From contig JANXSV010000340.1 of assembly GCA_025356505.1 (NCBI GenBank), forward strand, positions 1 to 8,971: a stretch of 8,971 bases of DNA, written 5' to 3'. The stretch is from Methylovirgula sp. GTDB taxonomy: Bacteria > Pseudomonadota > Alphaproteobacteria > Rhizobiales > Beijerinckiaceae. The translations under genes and the position numbers were made by a program. The notes under the pieces are model-generated. The model saw only the letters and a list, made by a program, of their open reading frames with translations, was not told the DNA's origin and did not search any database. Of the stretch, positions 1 through 7,811 are shown piece after piece. Every line of letters starts with the position of its first letter. Position 1 is the stretch's first letter.

Positions 1-615
1 ATGGGCTTACCCGTCGGGCAGCTTGTGATCGGCACCAATGCCAATGATATTCTGGCGAGGGCATTATCAGGCGGGGACTATCAAATCCGCGGGGTTATGC
101 CTACCAGTTCGCCCTCGATGGACATTCAGATTTCATCAAACTTTGAACGTCTTTTGTTTGACGCCTATGATCGGGATAGCGCCGACATTTGCGCATTGAT
201 GGCCAATCTCACCCAATCCAAACATTTTAGCATTGCGCCTAAACCGCTTGAGCGAATCCGGTCAGAGTTTTGCGCTGTATGTATCGATGAAGCCGCCACG
301 AAGAGTGAGATGCAGCGCACCTACCGTGATGCGGGCTATCTGCTCGATCCGCATACGGCGGTGGGGGTCGGTGCAGCGCGGCAAACGATGGCGCGGCAAG
401 CAATGGCGGAAAACGCCAGCGTGCCGATGGTTGTGCTCGGCACGGCACATCCGGCGAAATTCCCCGATGCCGTGCGCGCAGCAACTGGCATATCCCCTGC
501 TCTTCCAGCGCATTTGAGCGACTTGCTGGATCGTAAAGAGCATTTTACCATAGTTGCAAACGATCAGAGCCAGATCGAAAGTTTTATTGCGGCGCGTTCG
601 CGCGTCGTGACGTAA
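1..615 (+). CDS. thrC: Threonine synthase, C-terminal part (5' end outside window)
   Basis: This is the last step of threonine synthesis: a PLP-dependent enzyme that converts O-phosphohomoserine to threonine and phosphate in the cytoplasm. The visible 204 residues match the C-terminal part of the ThrC family: GTNANDILAR near residues 11-20, PSMDIQISSNFERLLFDA at 38-55, DPHTAVGVGAA at 116-126 and LGTAHPAKFPDAV at 146-158. Family members are about 460 residues, so roughly 260 residues, including the PLP-lysine region, lie upstream of the window. The ATG at base 1 is therefore an internal methionine, not the start. The gene ends with TAA at 613-615, and a GNAT gene follows after 12 nt, probably in the same transcript. 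thrB, the preceding step of the pathway, lies about 5.6 kb downstream on the same strand. Identification is firm; only the 5' boundary is missing. Confidence 0.95.
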   Translation: MGLPVGQLVIGTNANDILARALSGGDYQIRGVMPTSSPSMDIQISSNFERLLFDAYDRDSADICALMANLTQSKHFSIAPKPLERIRSEFCAVCIDEAATKSEMQRTYRDAGYLLDPHTAVGVGAARQTMARQAMAENASVPMVVLGTAHPAKFPDAVRAATGISPALPAHLSDLLDRKEHFTIVANDQSQIESFIAARSRVVT

Positions 616-627
616 CGGGGCGGGCAT

Positions 628-1218
628 ATGGTCTTTTCGCGGTGGCGGCACTATAGCGCTGAACCAAATCTGACAGGCCAGCGGCTTTATATCCGTCCGC
701 CTGTTGTCTCGGATTGGCGCAAATGGGCCCGAATTCGCGAGAAAAGCCGGGCATTCCTCGAACCTTGGGAGCCTCTATGGCCGCCCGATGATCTCTCCCC
801 CGCCGGTTTCAATTCGCGCGTCAGTTTGACGAGGGCTGAAACGGCACGGGGCGAAGGCTATACGTTTCTGCTGTTCCGCTCTGCGGATGATGCGCTTTTG
901 GGAGGGCTGTCGCTGGGAAATATCCGGCATGGCGCTGCGCAGACGGCAACCTTGGGCTATTGGATGGGCGAGGCATATGCCGGGCAAGGCTATATGCGCG
1001 AGGCGGCAAATCTGGCGCTCGATTTCGCTTTTGGCACTATGAGGTTGCACCGGGTCGAGGCGGGATGTTTGCCGCGTAACGCACGTTCAACCGCGCTTTT
1101 GCGGCGTCTTGGCTTTGCGCAGGAGGGGCTTGCCCGCGCCTATCTCGAAATAAATGGCACTTGGGAAGATCATCTGCTCTTCGCCATACTTGCAACAGAC
1201 CCTCGCTATAAGGCCTAG
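628..1218 (+). CDS. GNAT-family N-acetyltransferase, RimJ/RimL-like
   Basis: A 196-residue cytoplasmic acetyltransferase of the GNAT superfamily, closest in style to RimJ/RimL enzymes that use acetyl-CoA to modify protein N-termini. The N-terminal strand reads LTGQRLYIRPP (15-25). An acidic/aromatic stretch LEPWEPLWPPDD (44-55) is typical of RimJ-like members. The acetyl-CoA pyrophosphate-binding motif is YAGQGYMREA (117-126). The second half CLPRNARSTALLRRLGF (147-163) is the usual RimJ-type signature (N-x-x-S-x-x-L-L-x-x-x-G-F). The substrate cannot be read from sequence; a small molecule or antibiotic is possible but nothing favours it. The ATG at 628 is 12 nt after the thrC stop with a G-rich, poor Shine-Dalgarno, suggesting co-transcription with thrC. 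No truncation is visible. Confidence 0.88.
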   Translation: MVFSRWRHYSAEPNLTGQRLYIRPPVVSDWRKWARIREKSRAFLEPWEPLWPPDDLSPAGFNSRVSLTRAETARGEGYTFLLFRSADDALLGGLSLGNIRHGAAQTATLGYWMGEAYAGQGYMREAANLALDFAFGTMRLHRVEAGCLPRNARSTALLRRLGFAQEGLARAYLEINGTWEDHLLFAILATDPRYKA

Positions 1219-1243
1219 TCGCAGATAGCAGGGGATAAGGCTG

Positions 1244-1264
1244 AAGGGCAAATCACTTGCCCTT
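1244..1264 (+). terminator. Small hairpin after the GNAT gene, possible weak terminator
   Basis: An exact 8-bp inverted repeat, AAGGGCAA (1244-1251) and TTGCCCTT (1257-1264), with a 5-nt loop ATCAC. It lies 25 nt after the GNAT stop and about 60 nt before the next start. No run of T follows on the plus strand, so it is not a canonical intrinsic terminator. It could be a partial terminator, an mRNA-stabilising 3' end, or part of the leader of the EAL gene. The rest of the 104-bp gap holds no promoter I can defend. Confidence 0.35.
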
Positions 1265-1322
1265 GAGAAGCCGAAGCGTTACCTGTCTGGTTGCTTTGTG
1301 ATGGCGTTAACATTCAGGTCCC

Positions 1323-4223
1323 ATGGTTTTTTTCTTTAGAACGGTGCGCGTGAACATCGGTACGTTGCTCCTGCTTATTCTGCCGCTTTTATTGGTGCAG
1401 TTTGGAGCGGCGCAGGGCGTGGAAGCCGTAAAGGTGACCACAGATGCTGCCGCTGTTGACCTCACACCCGTTATCGAACGCAATACCCAACAGGGCGACT
1501 CGATTCAGATTTCCACAGCTCCGGGCGCTGATGGCATCGTGCGCCGCATTGAAGTGCAGTCGAAAGAACAGGGTGGGCATCCAAGCTGGATTGTGTTTGC
1601 GCTGACCAACAATGGCGACGAGCAAATCGAAAAGCTGATTGTTGCCCCGCATTTTCGCATGGTTGGCTCCGGCGTGATTTGGCCCGATTTGGGTTCGACG
1701 CGCATTTCGGCCATTACCGCCAGCCAGGGCTTCGCGCCGGAAGCGCAGGAAAGCCCTGATTCGGATGTGTTTCTGCTGACCATAGATCCCGGCTCCACCG
1801 TGACTTACGTGGCAGAGCTTAAAACACCCAATCTGCCGCAAATTACCATGTGGGACCCGGATTCCTATAAGGATAAGGTCACGAGTTTCACGCTGTATCA
1901 CGGCATCATCATCGGCATTGCCGGCTTGCTGGCGCTGTTTTTGACCATTGTCTTTGTTGTCAAAGGCGCGCTGATCTTTCCAGCCGCAGCAGCCTTGGCT
2001 TGGTCGGTTTTGGCCTATGTGTGCATCGATTTCGGGTTTTGGTCGAAGCTGTTTGGCCTTAGCCAACAAGCGGACCGGGTATCGCGCGCCGCAACAGAGG
2101 CGACGCTCTCGGCCACGTTGCTGATTTTCCTGTTTGCCTATTTGAACCTCAACCGCTGGCATGTGCGCCTGTCTCAAATCACCTTTGTCTGGCTGCTCTT
2201 GATTGCCGGGATGATTGGCACCGCCGTTTATGATGCTCCGGTGGCCGCAGGCGTGGCGCGGATGTCTCTCGCAACCATCGCCGTTGTCGGCTTCCTTCTG
2301 GTGATCTATCTGGCGACGCACCGCTATGAGCGGGCGATCATGCTGATCCCGACGTGGATGTTATTGCTCTTGTGGACGGCAGCGGGAGGCTTCGCGGTCA
2401 CCGGTTCTCTCAATAACGATCTTGTCTCCCCTGCCCTGATCGGCGGATTGGTGCTGATTGTCATGTTGATCGGCTTCACCGTGATGCAAAATGCATTTGC
2501 GGGCGGTGGCTTTTCCACCGGTGGCGTTTCTGATCAGGAACGGCGGGCACTGGCGCTGACCGGCGCAGGCGAAATCATATTCGACTGGGACGTGCAGGCG
2601 GACCGTACCTATGTTTCGCCGGAAGTGGAAACCCAATTAGGACTGAAGCGCGGCGCGCTGGAGGGTCCGGCTTCGGCCTGGTTCAACGTCCTGCACCCGC
2701 TCGACCGGGACCGGTATCGCGCTGTGCTCGATACCATATTGGAGCAGCGCTGCGGGCGGGTGTCTCAAGCGTTACGATTACGCGCTGCCGACGGGCATTA
2801 CGGCTGGTTTGAACTGAAAGCGCGCCCTGTTGTGGGCGCAGATGGCGAAGTTCTGCGCCTTATAGGCACTTTGAACGATGTAACAATGGCCAAAACAGCC
2901 GAAGAGCGCCTGCTTCAGGACGCGGTGCATGACAGCCTCACCGGGCTGCCGAACCGCGAACTGTTTCTGGACAGACTCGACACTGCTATCGGCCAGGCGC
3001 AACGCGACAAGAGCATCCGTCCCACGATTATCTCGATTGATATCGACAGGTTCAAACAGGTGAATGATGCGCTTGGCATTGCGCAAGGCGACACGATTCT
3101 GGTGACGTTGGCCCGCCGTTTGGGGCGCTTCATCAAGCCGCAAGACACGCTCGCCCGTATCACCGGCGACCATATTGCCGCGATTATTATGTCCGAGCAG
3201 CAAACCTCGCGGCTCACCGAGCTTGCCGAGGCGATGCGCAAGGCGATGGCAACGCCGATTGCCGTCAATGACCGCGAAGTGTCGATGACAGGATCGGTCG
3301 GGCTGGCGCTTTATGACGCGCAGTTGCATCTCAAACGGGATGATATGTTGAAGGATGCGGAAGTCGCGATTTCGCATGCCAAACGGGCCGGCGGCAACCG
3401 TGTTGAGGTTTTCGTTCCTAATATGCGGGCGCAACGTTCGGACAAGATGGCTCTGGAGGCGGACTTGCGCCGCGCGCTTGAGCGAGGCGAGATGAAGGTG
3501 TATTTCCAGCCCATCGTCCGGCTTACCGATCGTACAGTTGCCGGCTTTGAGGCGCTTTTGCGCTGGGACCACCCACGGCTTGGTCGCCTCGGTCCATCAG
3601 ATTTTATCCCGATTGCCGAGGAAACCGGTTTTATCAATGAACTGGGGCTGTTTGCGCTGGAGCGCACCGCCCGCGAGTTAAGCGCTTGGCAGCAGGCGCT
3701 TGCGGTTGAACCGCCGATTTTCGCCAGCGTCAATATATCATCGCGTCAATTGCTGCGGCATGATTTATTAAAAGACGTCAAGCAGGTGTTGACGCGCTCC
3801 AGCGTTATGCGCGGCAGCCTCAAGCTGGAACTGACTGAAAGTCTGGTGATGGAAAACCCGGAATTTGCCGCCCAAATCCTTACCCGCATCCGTGATCTGG
3901 GCGCAGGTCTATCGCTAGATGATTTTGGAACGGGATACTCGTCCTTGTCCTATTTGCAGCGTTTTCCGTTTGATACAATCAAAATTGACCAGTCCTTTGT
4001 CAAACAAACCGGTAGTGGCGCGCGCCCGATATTGCTGCGCTCGATCATCACGCTCGCCCATGATCTTGGCATGGATGTTGTCACCGAGGGTATAGAAACC
4101 GAATCTGATGCCATCGAACTGCAGCAGATGGGGAGCGAATTTGCGCAGGGGTTTGCTTTTGGCCAGCCTATGAGCGCGGCGGAAACCCGCAAATTCCTCG
4201 GTGCGGCTTTGGATAACGCCTGA
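1323..4223 (+). CDS. Membrane-bound c-di-GMP phosphodiesterase: 7TM-PAS-GGDEF(degenerate)-EAL
   Basis: A 966-residue inner-membrane signalling protein. In order: a signal peptide (hydrophobic core about 12-27, likely cleavage near FGAAQ, 27-31); a periplasmic region of about 160 residues resembling 7TMR-DISM extracellular domains; seven hydrophobic helices near 195-213, 218-237, 262-276, 286-302, 314-331, 338-359 and 371-388; a PAS fold with PAC-like end about 405-527; a GGDEF domain from DSLTGLPNR (537-545); and a C-terminal EAL domain from about 720. The GGDEF signature is TGDHI (614-618), so cyclase activity is unlikely. The EAL domain keeps EALLRW (743-748), N804, ELTES (836-840), DDFGTGYSS (866-874), K887, E922, E925 and Q942, the metal-binding and catalytic set of active phosphodiesterases. 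I infer c-di-GMP hydrolysis to pGpG, tuned by a periplasmic signal, a PAS ligand and perhaps GTP on the degenerate GGDEF domain. AGG at 1316-1318 precedes ATG 1323 by 4 nt, a short spacing. The stop overlaps the ispH start. Confidence 0.93.
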   Translation: MVFFFRTVRVNIGTLLLLILPLLLVQFGAAQGVEAVKVTTDAAAVDLTPVIERNTQQGDSIQISTAPGADGIVRRIEVQSKEQGGHPSWIVFALTNNGDEQIEKLIVAPHFRMVGSGVIWPDLGSTRISAITASQGFAPEAQESPDSDVFLLTIDPGSTVTYVAELKTPNLPQITMWDPDSYKDKVTSFTLYHGIIIGIAGLLALFLTIVFVVKGALIFPAAAALAWSVLAYVCIDFGFWSKLFGLSQQADRVSRAATEATLSATLLIFLFAYLNLNRWHVRLSQITFVWLLLIAGMIGTAVYDAPVAAGVARMSLATIAVVGFLLVIYLATHRYERAIMLIPTWMLLLLWTAAGGFAVTGSLNNDLVSPALIGGLVLIVMLIGFTVMQNAFAGGGFSTGGVSDQERRALALTGAGEIIFDWDVQADRTYVSPEVETQLGLKRGALEGPASAWFNVLHPLDRDRYRAVLDTILEQRCGRVSQALRLRAADGHYGWFELKARPVVGADGEVLRLIGTLNDVTMAKTAEERLLQDAVHDSLTGLPNRELFLDRLDTAIGQAQRDKSIRPTIISIDIDRFKQVNDALGIAQGDTILVTLARRLGRFIKPQDTLARITGDHIAAIIMSEQQTSRLTELAEAMRKAMATPIAVNDREVSMTGSVGLALYDAQLHLKRDDMLKDAEVAISHAKRAGGNRVEVFVPNMRAQRSDKMALEADLRRALERGEMKVYFQPIVRLTDRTVAGFEALLRWDHPRLGRLGPSDFIPIAEETGFINELGLFALERTARELSAWQQALAVEPPIFASVNISSRQLLRHDLLKDVKQVLTRSSVMRGSLKLELTESLVMENPEFAAQILTRIRDLGAGLSLDDFGTGYSSLSYLQRFPFDTIKIDQSFVKQTGSGARPILLRSIITLAHDLGMDVVTEGIETESDAIELQQMGSEFAQGFAFGQPMSAAETRKFLGAALDNA

Positions 4224-5260
4224 TGCGGACCAGCCTGCAAAGCCTGTCGGACAGCGGGAATAGCTCCGGCGATGGCGCGTCAGCGCAGTCCGTGGTGCAG
4301 TCTGCGACGCCGTTGCCGCTGCCTGATCTCAAAGTTTTTTTGTGCGCACCGCGCGGTTTTTGTGCCGGGGTTGTGCGCGCCATTGACGCAGTGGAACAGG
4401 CGTTGAAAATCTACGGGCCGCCAGTCTACGTGCGGCATGAAATCGTCCATAATAAATATGTGGTCGAGGGTTTGCGCACCAAAGGCGCGGTGTTCATTGA
4501 TCACCTGTCGCAGATCACAGATACCAAAGCTCCGGTGATTTTTTCGGCTCATGGCGTACCAAAAGCAGTGCCGGAGGCGGCGCAGCAGCGCAATCTTTTC
4601 GCAATAGATGCCACCTGCCCGCTGGTAACAAAGGTTCACCGCGAGGCGGAACTGCACCACAAGCGCGGACGTCTGGTGATCTTGATCGGCCATCGGGGCC
4701 ATCCCGAGGTGGTGGGCACGATGGGGCAATTGCCAGAAGGCGCTGTTGTGCTGGTTGAAACTGTTTTGGACGTGGAAAGGTTACCGCTCGATTTGTCGCA
4801 GAACCTTGCTTACGCGACACAGACCACGCTTTCTGTGGATGACACGCGCGAAATCGTCGAGGCGCTGACGCTGCGATTTCCGCAGATTGTCGGCCCGCAC
4901 AAGGAAGACATCTGCTACGCGACCACGAACCGTCAGGAGGCGGTCAAGCGCGTCGCGCCGCAAGTTGACGCCCTGATTGTTGTCGGCTCACCGAATTCAT
5001 CCAATTCACAACGTCTGAAAGAGGTTGCCGAGCGCGCCGGATGCAAGGTGGCAAGGCTGATTTTGCGGGCGGACGACATTGATTGGGCCCTGTTTGACGG
5101 CATTCAGACTTTGGCGATTACGGCTGGCGCTTCGGCTCCGGAGATACTGGTTGAAGAGATTATCGATGCCTTTGCCGCGCGCTTCAGCGTTCATGTTGAG
5201 ACGGTGTCCACCGCCAGCGAGAGTGTGTTTTTTCCGCTGCCCAAGGAGTTGAGGGGTTAG
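4223..5260 (+). CDS. ispH: 4-hydroxy-3-methylbut-2-enyl diphosphate reductase (IspH/LytB)
   Basis: The last enzyme of the non-mevalonate (MEP) isoprenoid pathway: a cytoplasmic [4Fe-4S] enzyme that reduces HMBPP to IPP and DMAPP. The three cluster cysteines are C47 in PRGFCAGV, C132 in [11 protein letters not shown] and C231 in [12 protein letters not shown]. Other hallmarks are RHEIVHN (71-77), SAHGV (108-112), [11 protein letters not shown] (159-169, with the catalytic Glu at 162), TQTTLSVDD (199-207), [10 protein letters not shown] and ITAGASAPE, ending in FPLPKELRG. The length of 345 residues includes about 35 Ser/Ala/Gly-rich N-terminal residues before the usual family start at [11 protein letters not shown]. 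The upstream-most start, ATG 4223, shares one base with the TGA of the EAL gene (TGATG), which suggests translational coupling; the Shine-Dalgarno there is weak. Later in-frame starts (GTG 4292, GTG 4295, TTG 4313) would give a family-length protein. Function is firm; the start is uncertain. Confidence 0.96.
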   Translation: MRTSLQSLSDSGNSSGDGASAQSVVQSATPLPLPDLKVFLCAPRGFCAGVVRAIDAVEQALKIYGPPVYVRHEIVHNKYVVEGLRTKGAVFIDHLSQITDTKAPVIFSAHGVPKAVPEAAQQRNLFAIDATCPLVTKVHREAELHHKRGRLVILIGHRGHPEVVGTMGQLPEGAVVLVETVLDVERLPLDLSQNLAYATQTTLSVDDTREIVEALTLRFPQIVGPHKEDICYATTNRQEAVKRVAPQVDALIVVGSPNSSNSQRLKEVAERAGCKVARLILRADDIDWALFDGIQTLAITAGASAPEILVEEIIDAFAARFSVHVETVSTASESVFFPLPKELRG

Positions 5261-6150
5261 GCCACTAAAATGAGCCCGACCCCGAGCGTGACCAGCGCTA
5301 TGCCGATTATTTCGCGGGGCGAGGTGGCTTGGCGCAGATAGATTTTCGATAAAGCCAGCGCAAACAGCACCTCAACCAGCGCCAAAGTCCGCACCGCGGC
5401 GGCAGTGGCTAACGAAAAAGCCAGAAACCAGAATTGCGAGGCCAGAGCGCCGACAAAGCCGGCCAGCAGCGAGCCGCGCCATTCGTGCAGCATCGGCCTG
5501 AGCGTTCCACGATCGAATACACCCATATAGACCGCAAGCACGAGGCATTGCAGGGTTAGCGCGAGCACCAGAACGCTGGACGAAGCCAGAATGAAGCCAG
5601 TACCCTCGACGGCGCGAATACCGCCGCGAAAGCCGATGGCCGAGGCGGCGAAAAAGCCCCCTGACACCAGACCCATGACAATCGACCGAAGTGCAGGCTT
5701 TTCAGCGGATTTCGGCCAAGACAAACTTAAAACGCCCAGCGTCGCCACCGCGATAGCACCGAGCGAAAGCGGCGAAAGTGCATCGTGCAACACCACCAGC
5801 CCGAAGGCAGCAACCTGCACGGCCTCCGTTTTGATGAGCGCTGTGGTGACAACAAAACTTTTGTCTTTCATCGCTGCCAACATCAGCGCCGTGGCTATTA
5901 TTTGCGCCACAGCCCCACAGAATGTCCACACCAATACAGGTATCGTGAGCGATGGCAGAGCTTCGCCAGTAGCAAAGTGAGCGATAAACAGAAAAATCAC
6001 CGCGAAGGGCAAACCAAACAAAAATCGAACCTGGGTCGCGCCAATAGCGCCAATCTTCGCAATCAGGCCGCGCTGGGCGGCGTTGCGTATGGTTTGGCCA
6101 ACTGAGCCGCAGAGCGTAAATACCGCCCAAAGTGTCCCTGTAGCTCCCAT
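5257..6150 (-). CDS. EamA/DMT-superfamily transporter, about 297 aa
   Basis: An inner-membrane protein of the drug/metabolite transporter (EamA) superfamily, whose members export or import amino acids, sugars or other small metabolites; the substrate cannot be told from sequence. It has about ten hydrophobic helices in two similar halves, with [20 protein letters not shown] in the first half and [20 protein letters not shown] in the second, both at the position where EamA repeats carry a conserved Glu. It ends in [16 protein letters not shown] chose the ATG at 6150 ([11 protein letters not shown]): it begins right before the first helix. The frame stays open to 6297, but those 49 extra residues are not hydrophobic in the family pattern and would overlap the thrB start. 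A GGAG lies 13 nt before the chosen start, rather far. The TAA at 5257-5259 overlaps the ispH TAG tail to tail by 4 bp. It is divergent from thrB across 108 bp. Confidence 0.87.
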   Translation of the reverse strand: MGATGTLWAVFTLCGSVGQTIRNAAQRGLIAKIGAIGATQVRFLFGLPFAVIFLFIAHFATGEALPSLTIPVLVWTFCGAVAQIIATALMLAAMKDKSFVVTTALIKTEAVQVAAFGLVVLHDALSPLSLGAIAVATLGVLSLSWPKSAEKPALRSIVMGLVSGGFFAASAIGFRGGIRAVEGTGFILASSSVLVLALTLQCLVLAVYMGVFDRGTLRPMLHEWRGSLLAGFVGALASQFWFLAFSLATAAAVRTLALVEVLFALALSKIYLRQATSPREIIGIALVTLGVGLILVA

Positions 6151-6201
6151 ATGAATTCTTCGGCTCCAGACAAATACGGCACGAAAGCCGGTGTGAACAA
6201 A

Positions 6202-6228
6202 TTGACCAAACACGCTGCGCCCGATAAC
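6202..6228 (+). promoter_or_regulatory. Candidate sigma-70-type promoter for thrB-rnhA
   Basis: In the 108-bp divergent spacer (6151-6258), TTGACC (6202-6207; 5 of 6 with TTGACA) is followed after 15 nt by GATAAC (6223-6228; 4 of 6 with TATAAT). The spacing is shorter than the preferred 16-18 nt. It would place transcription start roughly 20-25 nt before the thrB ATG at 6259. AGGG at 6249-6252 is a suitable ribosome binding site 6 nt before that ATG. Context supports a promoter because the preceding gene runs the other way, but the elements are weak and alphaproteobacterial promoters often deviate. Confidence 0.35.
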
Positions 6229-6258
6229 AGGAAAGCTCCGCAGTGAACAGGGCAGACC

Positions 6259-7224
6259 ATGGCAGTTTACACCGAAGTGAGCGATCAAGCGCTGCAAAGT
6301 TTTCTAGACAGCTATGCCCTCGGGGCGCTGCACTCTTGCAAGGGCATTGCCGAGGGCGTTGAAAACTCGAACTTTCTCATCGCCACCGATGCGGGCCAAT
6401 TTATTCTCACCCTGTATGAAAAGCGCACCAACGAAGCGGATTTGCCGTTCTTCGTCGGACTTATGCAACACCTTGCAGCACGTGGCATCACATGTCCGCA
6501 GCCGGTGCCTAACAAGGCGGGGGTTGCGCTGGGGAGAGTTTCGGGGCGGCCAGCCTGTATTGTCACGTTTCTTGATGGTGTATGGCTGCGGCAGCCCAGC
6601 GCGGTTCATTGCGGGGCGGTGGGGGAGGCGCTGGCGCGGCTGCATCTGGCAGGCGCGGACTATGACGGCGCGCGGCAGAACGCGCTCTCACTTGCGGGAT
6701 GGCCGCCGCTCGCAGCGGCCGCAGGCGCGCGGGCTGACGATGTTTTCGAGGGATTGACCGCATTTATCGCAACGGAACTTGCCTATTTGCAGCAAAACTG
6801 GCCGGAAAATTTGCCTATCGGCATCATTCATGCCGATTTATTTCCCGACAATGTGTTTTTTCTTAAAGGCGCATTGTCCGGCCTGATCGACTTTTATTTC
6901 GCCTGCACCGATATGCTCAGCTACGATCTCGCGATCTGCCTCAACGCTTGGTGTTTCGAAGCGGACGGCTCTTTCAACCTGACGAAGGGGCAGCACATGC
7001 TGCGCGCCTATCAAAGCGTGCGGCCCTTAAGCACTGCTGAATCCGAAGCCCTGCCAGTTTTGGCGCGCGGGGCCGCGCTACGGTTCATGTTGACACGTTT
7101 GGTGGACTGGCTGAACGTTCCGGCCGGAGCGCTGGTAAAACCCAAGGACCCGATGGAATATTTCAAAAAGCTGCGTTTTCACCAGAAGGTTTCGAGTGCC
7201 CGTGATTACGGGCTGGAGCCATGA
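6259..7224 (+). CDS. thrB: Homoserine kinase, APH/choline-kinase-like (ThrB type II)
   Basis: Phosphorylates homoserine with ATP to O-phosphohomoserine, the substrate of threonine synthase (thrC at the left edge of the window). At 321 residues it belongs to the aminoglycoside-phosphotransferase-like family used by alphaproteobacteria and pseudomonads, not to the GHMP kinase type of E. coli. Seen: [15 protein letters not shown] (29-43), the family's N-terminal nucleotide-loop region; LTLYEKR (50-56) around the likely ATP-binding lysine; the catalytic loop [14 protein letters not shown] (188-201, with H191, D193 and N198); and the metal-binding [11 protein letters not shown] (208-218, D211). 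[14 protein letters not shown] (221-234) and the C-terminal YFKKLRFHQ also fit. AGGG at 6249-6252 lies 6 nt before the ATG. The stop overlaps the rnhA start as ATGA, so the two are co-translated. No frameshift or missing motif. Confidence 0.95.
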   Translation: MAVYTEVSDQALQSFLDSYALGALHSCKGIAEGVENSNFLIATDAGQFILTLYEKRTNEADLPFFVGLMQHLAARGITCPQPVPNKAGVALGRVSGRPACIVTFLDGVWLRQPSAVHCGAVGEALARLHLAGADYDGARQNALSLAGWPPLAAAAGARADDVFEGLTAFIATELAYLQQNWPENLPIGIIHADLFPDNVFFLKGALSGLIDFYFACTDMLSYDLAICLNAWCFEADGSFNLTKGQHMLRAYQSVRPLSTAESEALPVLARGAALRFMLTRLVDWLNVPAGALVKPKDPMEYFKKLRFHQKVSSARDYGLEP

Positions 7225-7670
7225 GCGGCGCAGTTTCTGGCCGGGTAACCATTTTCACCGATGGCGGCTGCAAGGGAAATCCGGGGCCGGGCGGCTGGGG
7301 CGCGATTCTGCAATTTGGCGAAAAAACCAAAGAGCTTTCGGGCGGCGAAAAAGACACGACCAATAATCGCATGGAATTGACCGCGGCAATTATGGCGCTG
7401 GAGGCGCTGACGCGGCCCTGCGAAGTCGATCTCAATACCGATTCGCAATATGTCCGCAATGGCATCATGACGTGGATCAAGGGCTGGAAAGCGCGGGGCT
7501 GGAAAACCGCCGATAAAAAGGACGTCAAAAACGTCGATTTGTGGCTCCGGCTCGAAGAGGCTGTGAAGCGCCATAACGTGACGTGGCATTGGGTGAAAGG
7601 CCACGCCGGCAACGAATTGAACGAACGCGCCGATGTGCTGGCAACTGAAGGCATGAAGGCGTTTTTATAG
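7221..7670 (+). CDS. rnhA: Ribonuclease HI
   Basis: Cleaves the RNA strand of RNA-DNA hybrids, acting in primer removal and R-loop clearance in the cytoplasm. The 149-residue length is normal for bacterial RNase HI. All active-site residues are visible: D14 in [17 protein letters not shown]52 in [10 protein letters not shown]74 in [12 protein letters not shown]128 in WVKGHAGN and D138 in ERADVLA, each offset by four from the E. coli enzyme (D10, E48, D70, H124, D134). The basic-protrusion segment [20 protein letters not shown] (85-104) is also present. The ATG at 7221 lies inside the thrB end (ATGA, 4-bp overlap), with GGAG only 2 nt before it, so translation probably depends on coupling to thrB. 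The thrB-rnhA pairing is, as I recall, common in this bacterial order. Confidence 0.97.
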   Translation: MSGAVSGRVTIFTDGGCKGNPGPGGWGAILQFGEKTKELSGGEKDTTNNRMELTAAIMALEALTRPCEVDLNTDSQYVRNGIMTWIKGWKARGWKTADKKDVKNVDLWLRLEEAVKRHNVTWHWVKGHAGNELNERADVLATEGMKAFL

Positions 7671-7678
7671 GGTTTCCG

Positions 7679-7693
7679 GCCAAAGGATTTGGC
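7679..7693. repeat. Short hairpin just after rnhA
   Basis: An inverted repeat GCCAAA (7679-7684) and TTTGGC (7688-7693) with a 3-nt loop GGA, beginning 9 nt after the rnhA stop. No T tract follows. It is short enough to arise by chance, and is listed because it is the first of three inverted repeats in this convergent gap. Confidence 0.3.
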
Positions 7694-7699
7694 ATCCTG

Positions 7700-7721
7700 T
7701 GGCGCCCGCTGTTCGGCGCCA
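7700..7721. terminator. GC-rich hairpin in the rnhA/peroxiredoxin convergent gap
   Basis: A perfect 7-bp stem, TGGCGCC (7700-7706) with GGCGCCA (7715-7721), around the 8-nt loop CGCTGTTC. It sits 30 nt after rnhA and between convergent genes, where a terminator is expected. It lacks a downstream T run on either strand, so it would be an imperfect intrinsic terminator or a 3'-end stabilising structure. Confidence 0.4.
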
Positions 7722-7746
7722 AACAGATGGCCTCCGCGAGGGCAGC

Positions 7747-7781
7747 CTTAAAACCATGAAGCAAATCGCCACGGTTTTAAG
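7747..7781. terminator. Symmetric A/T-containing hairpin, possible bidirectional terminator
   Basis: A perfect 9-bp inverted repeat, CTTAAAACC (7747-7755) and GGTTTTAAG (7773-7781), around a 17-nt loop. The stem carries AAAA on one arm and TTTT on the other, so transcripts from either direction would end the hairpin in a U-containing arm. Lying between rnhA (plus) and the peroxiredoxin gene (minus), it is the best candidate for a terminator serving both. The loop is long and no extra T tract follows. The rest of the 141-bp gap (7671-7811) holds no gene that I can see. Confidence 0.42.
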
Positions 7782-7811
7782 ACTTATCCTGAGTGAACCG
7801 GTGTGCCGCGC

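Noticed and set aside
1389..2321. 310-codon open frame on the minus strand inside the EAL gene
   Set aside because: Antisense to a clear membrane-sensor coding region, rich in Arg/Gln/His/Gly as expected for a mirrored frame, with no recognisable domain. The same holds for 2778-3572 minus, 3311-3733 minus and 3950-4240 minus.
6171..6200. Possible minus-strand promoter (TTGTTC, 18 nt, TATTTG) for the EamA gene
   Set aside because: Only three of six bases match in each element, which is no better than chance in a spacer of this size.
6151..6297. 49-residue N-terminal extension of the EamA transporter
   Set aside because: It would overlap the thrB start, lacks the family's helix pattern, and the ATG at 6150 sits directly before the first helix.
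6314..6757. 147-codon plus-strand frame within thrB
   Set aside because: Overlaps the well-supported homoserine kinase in another phase and is Arg-rich with no family match.
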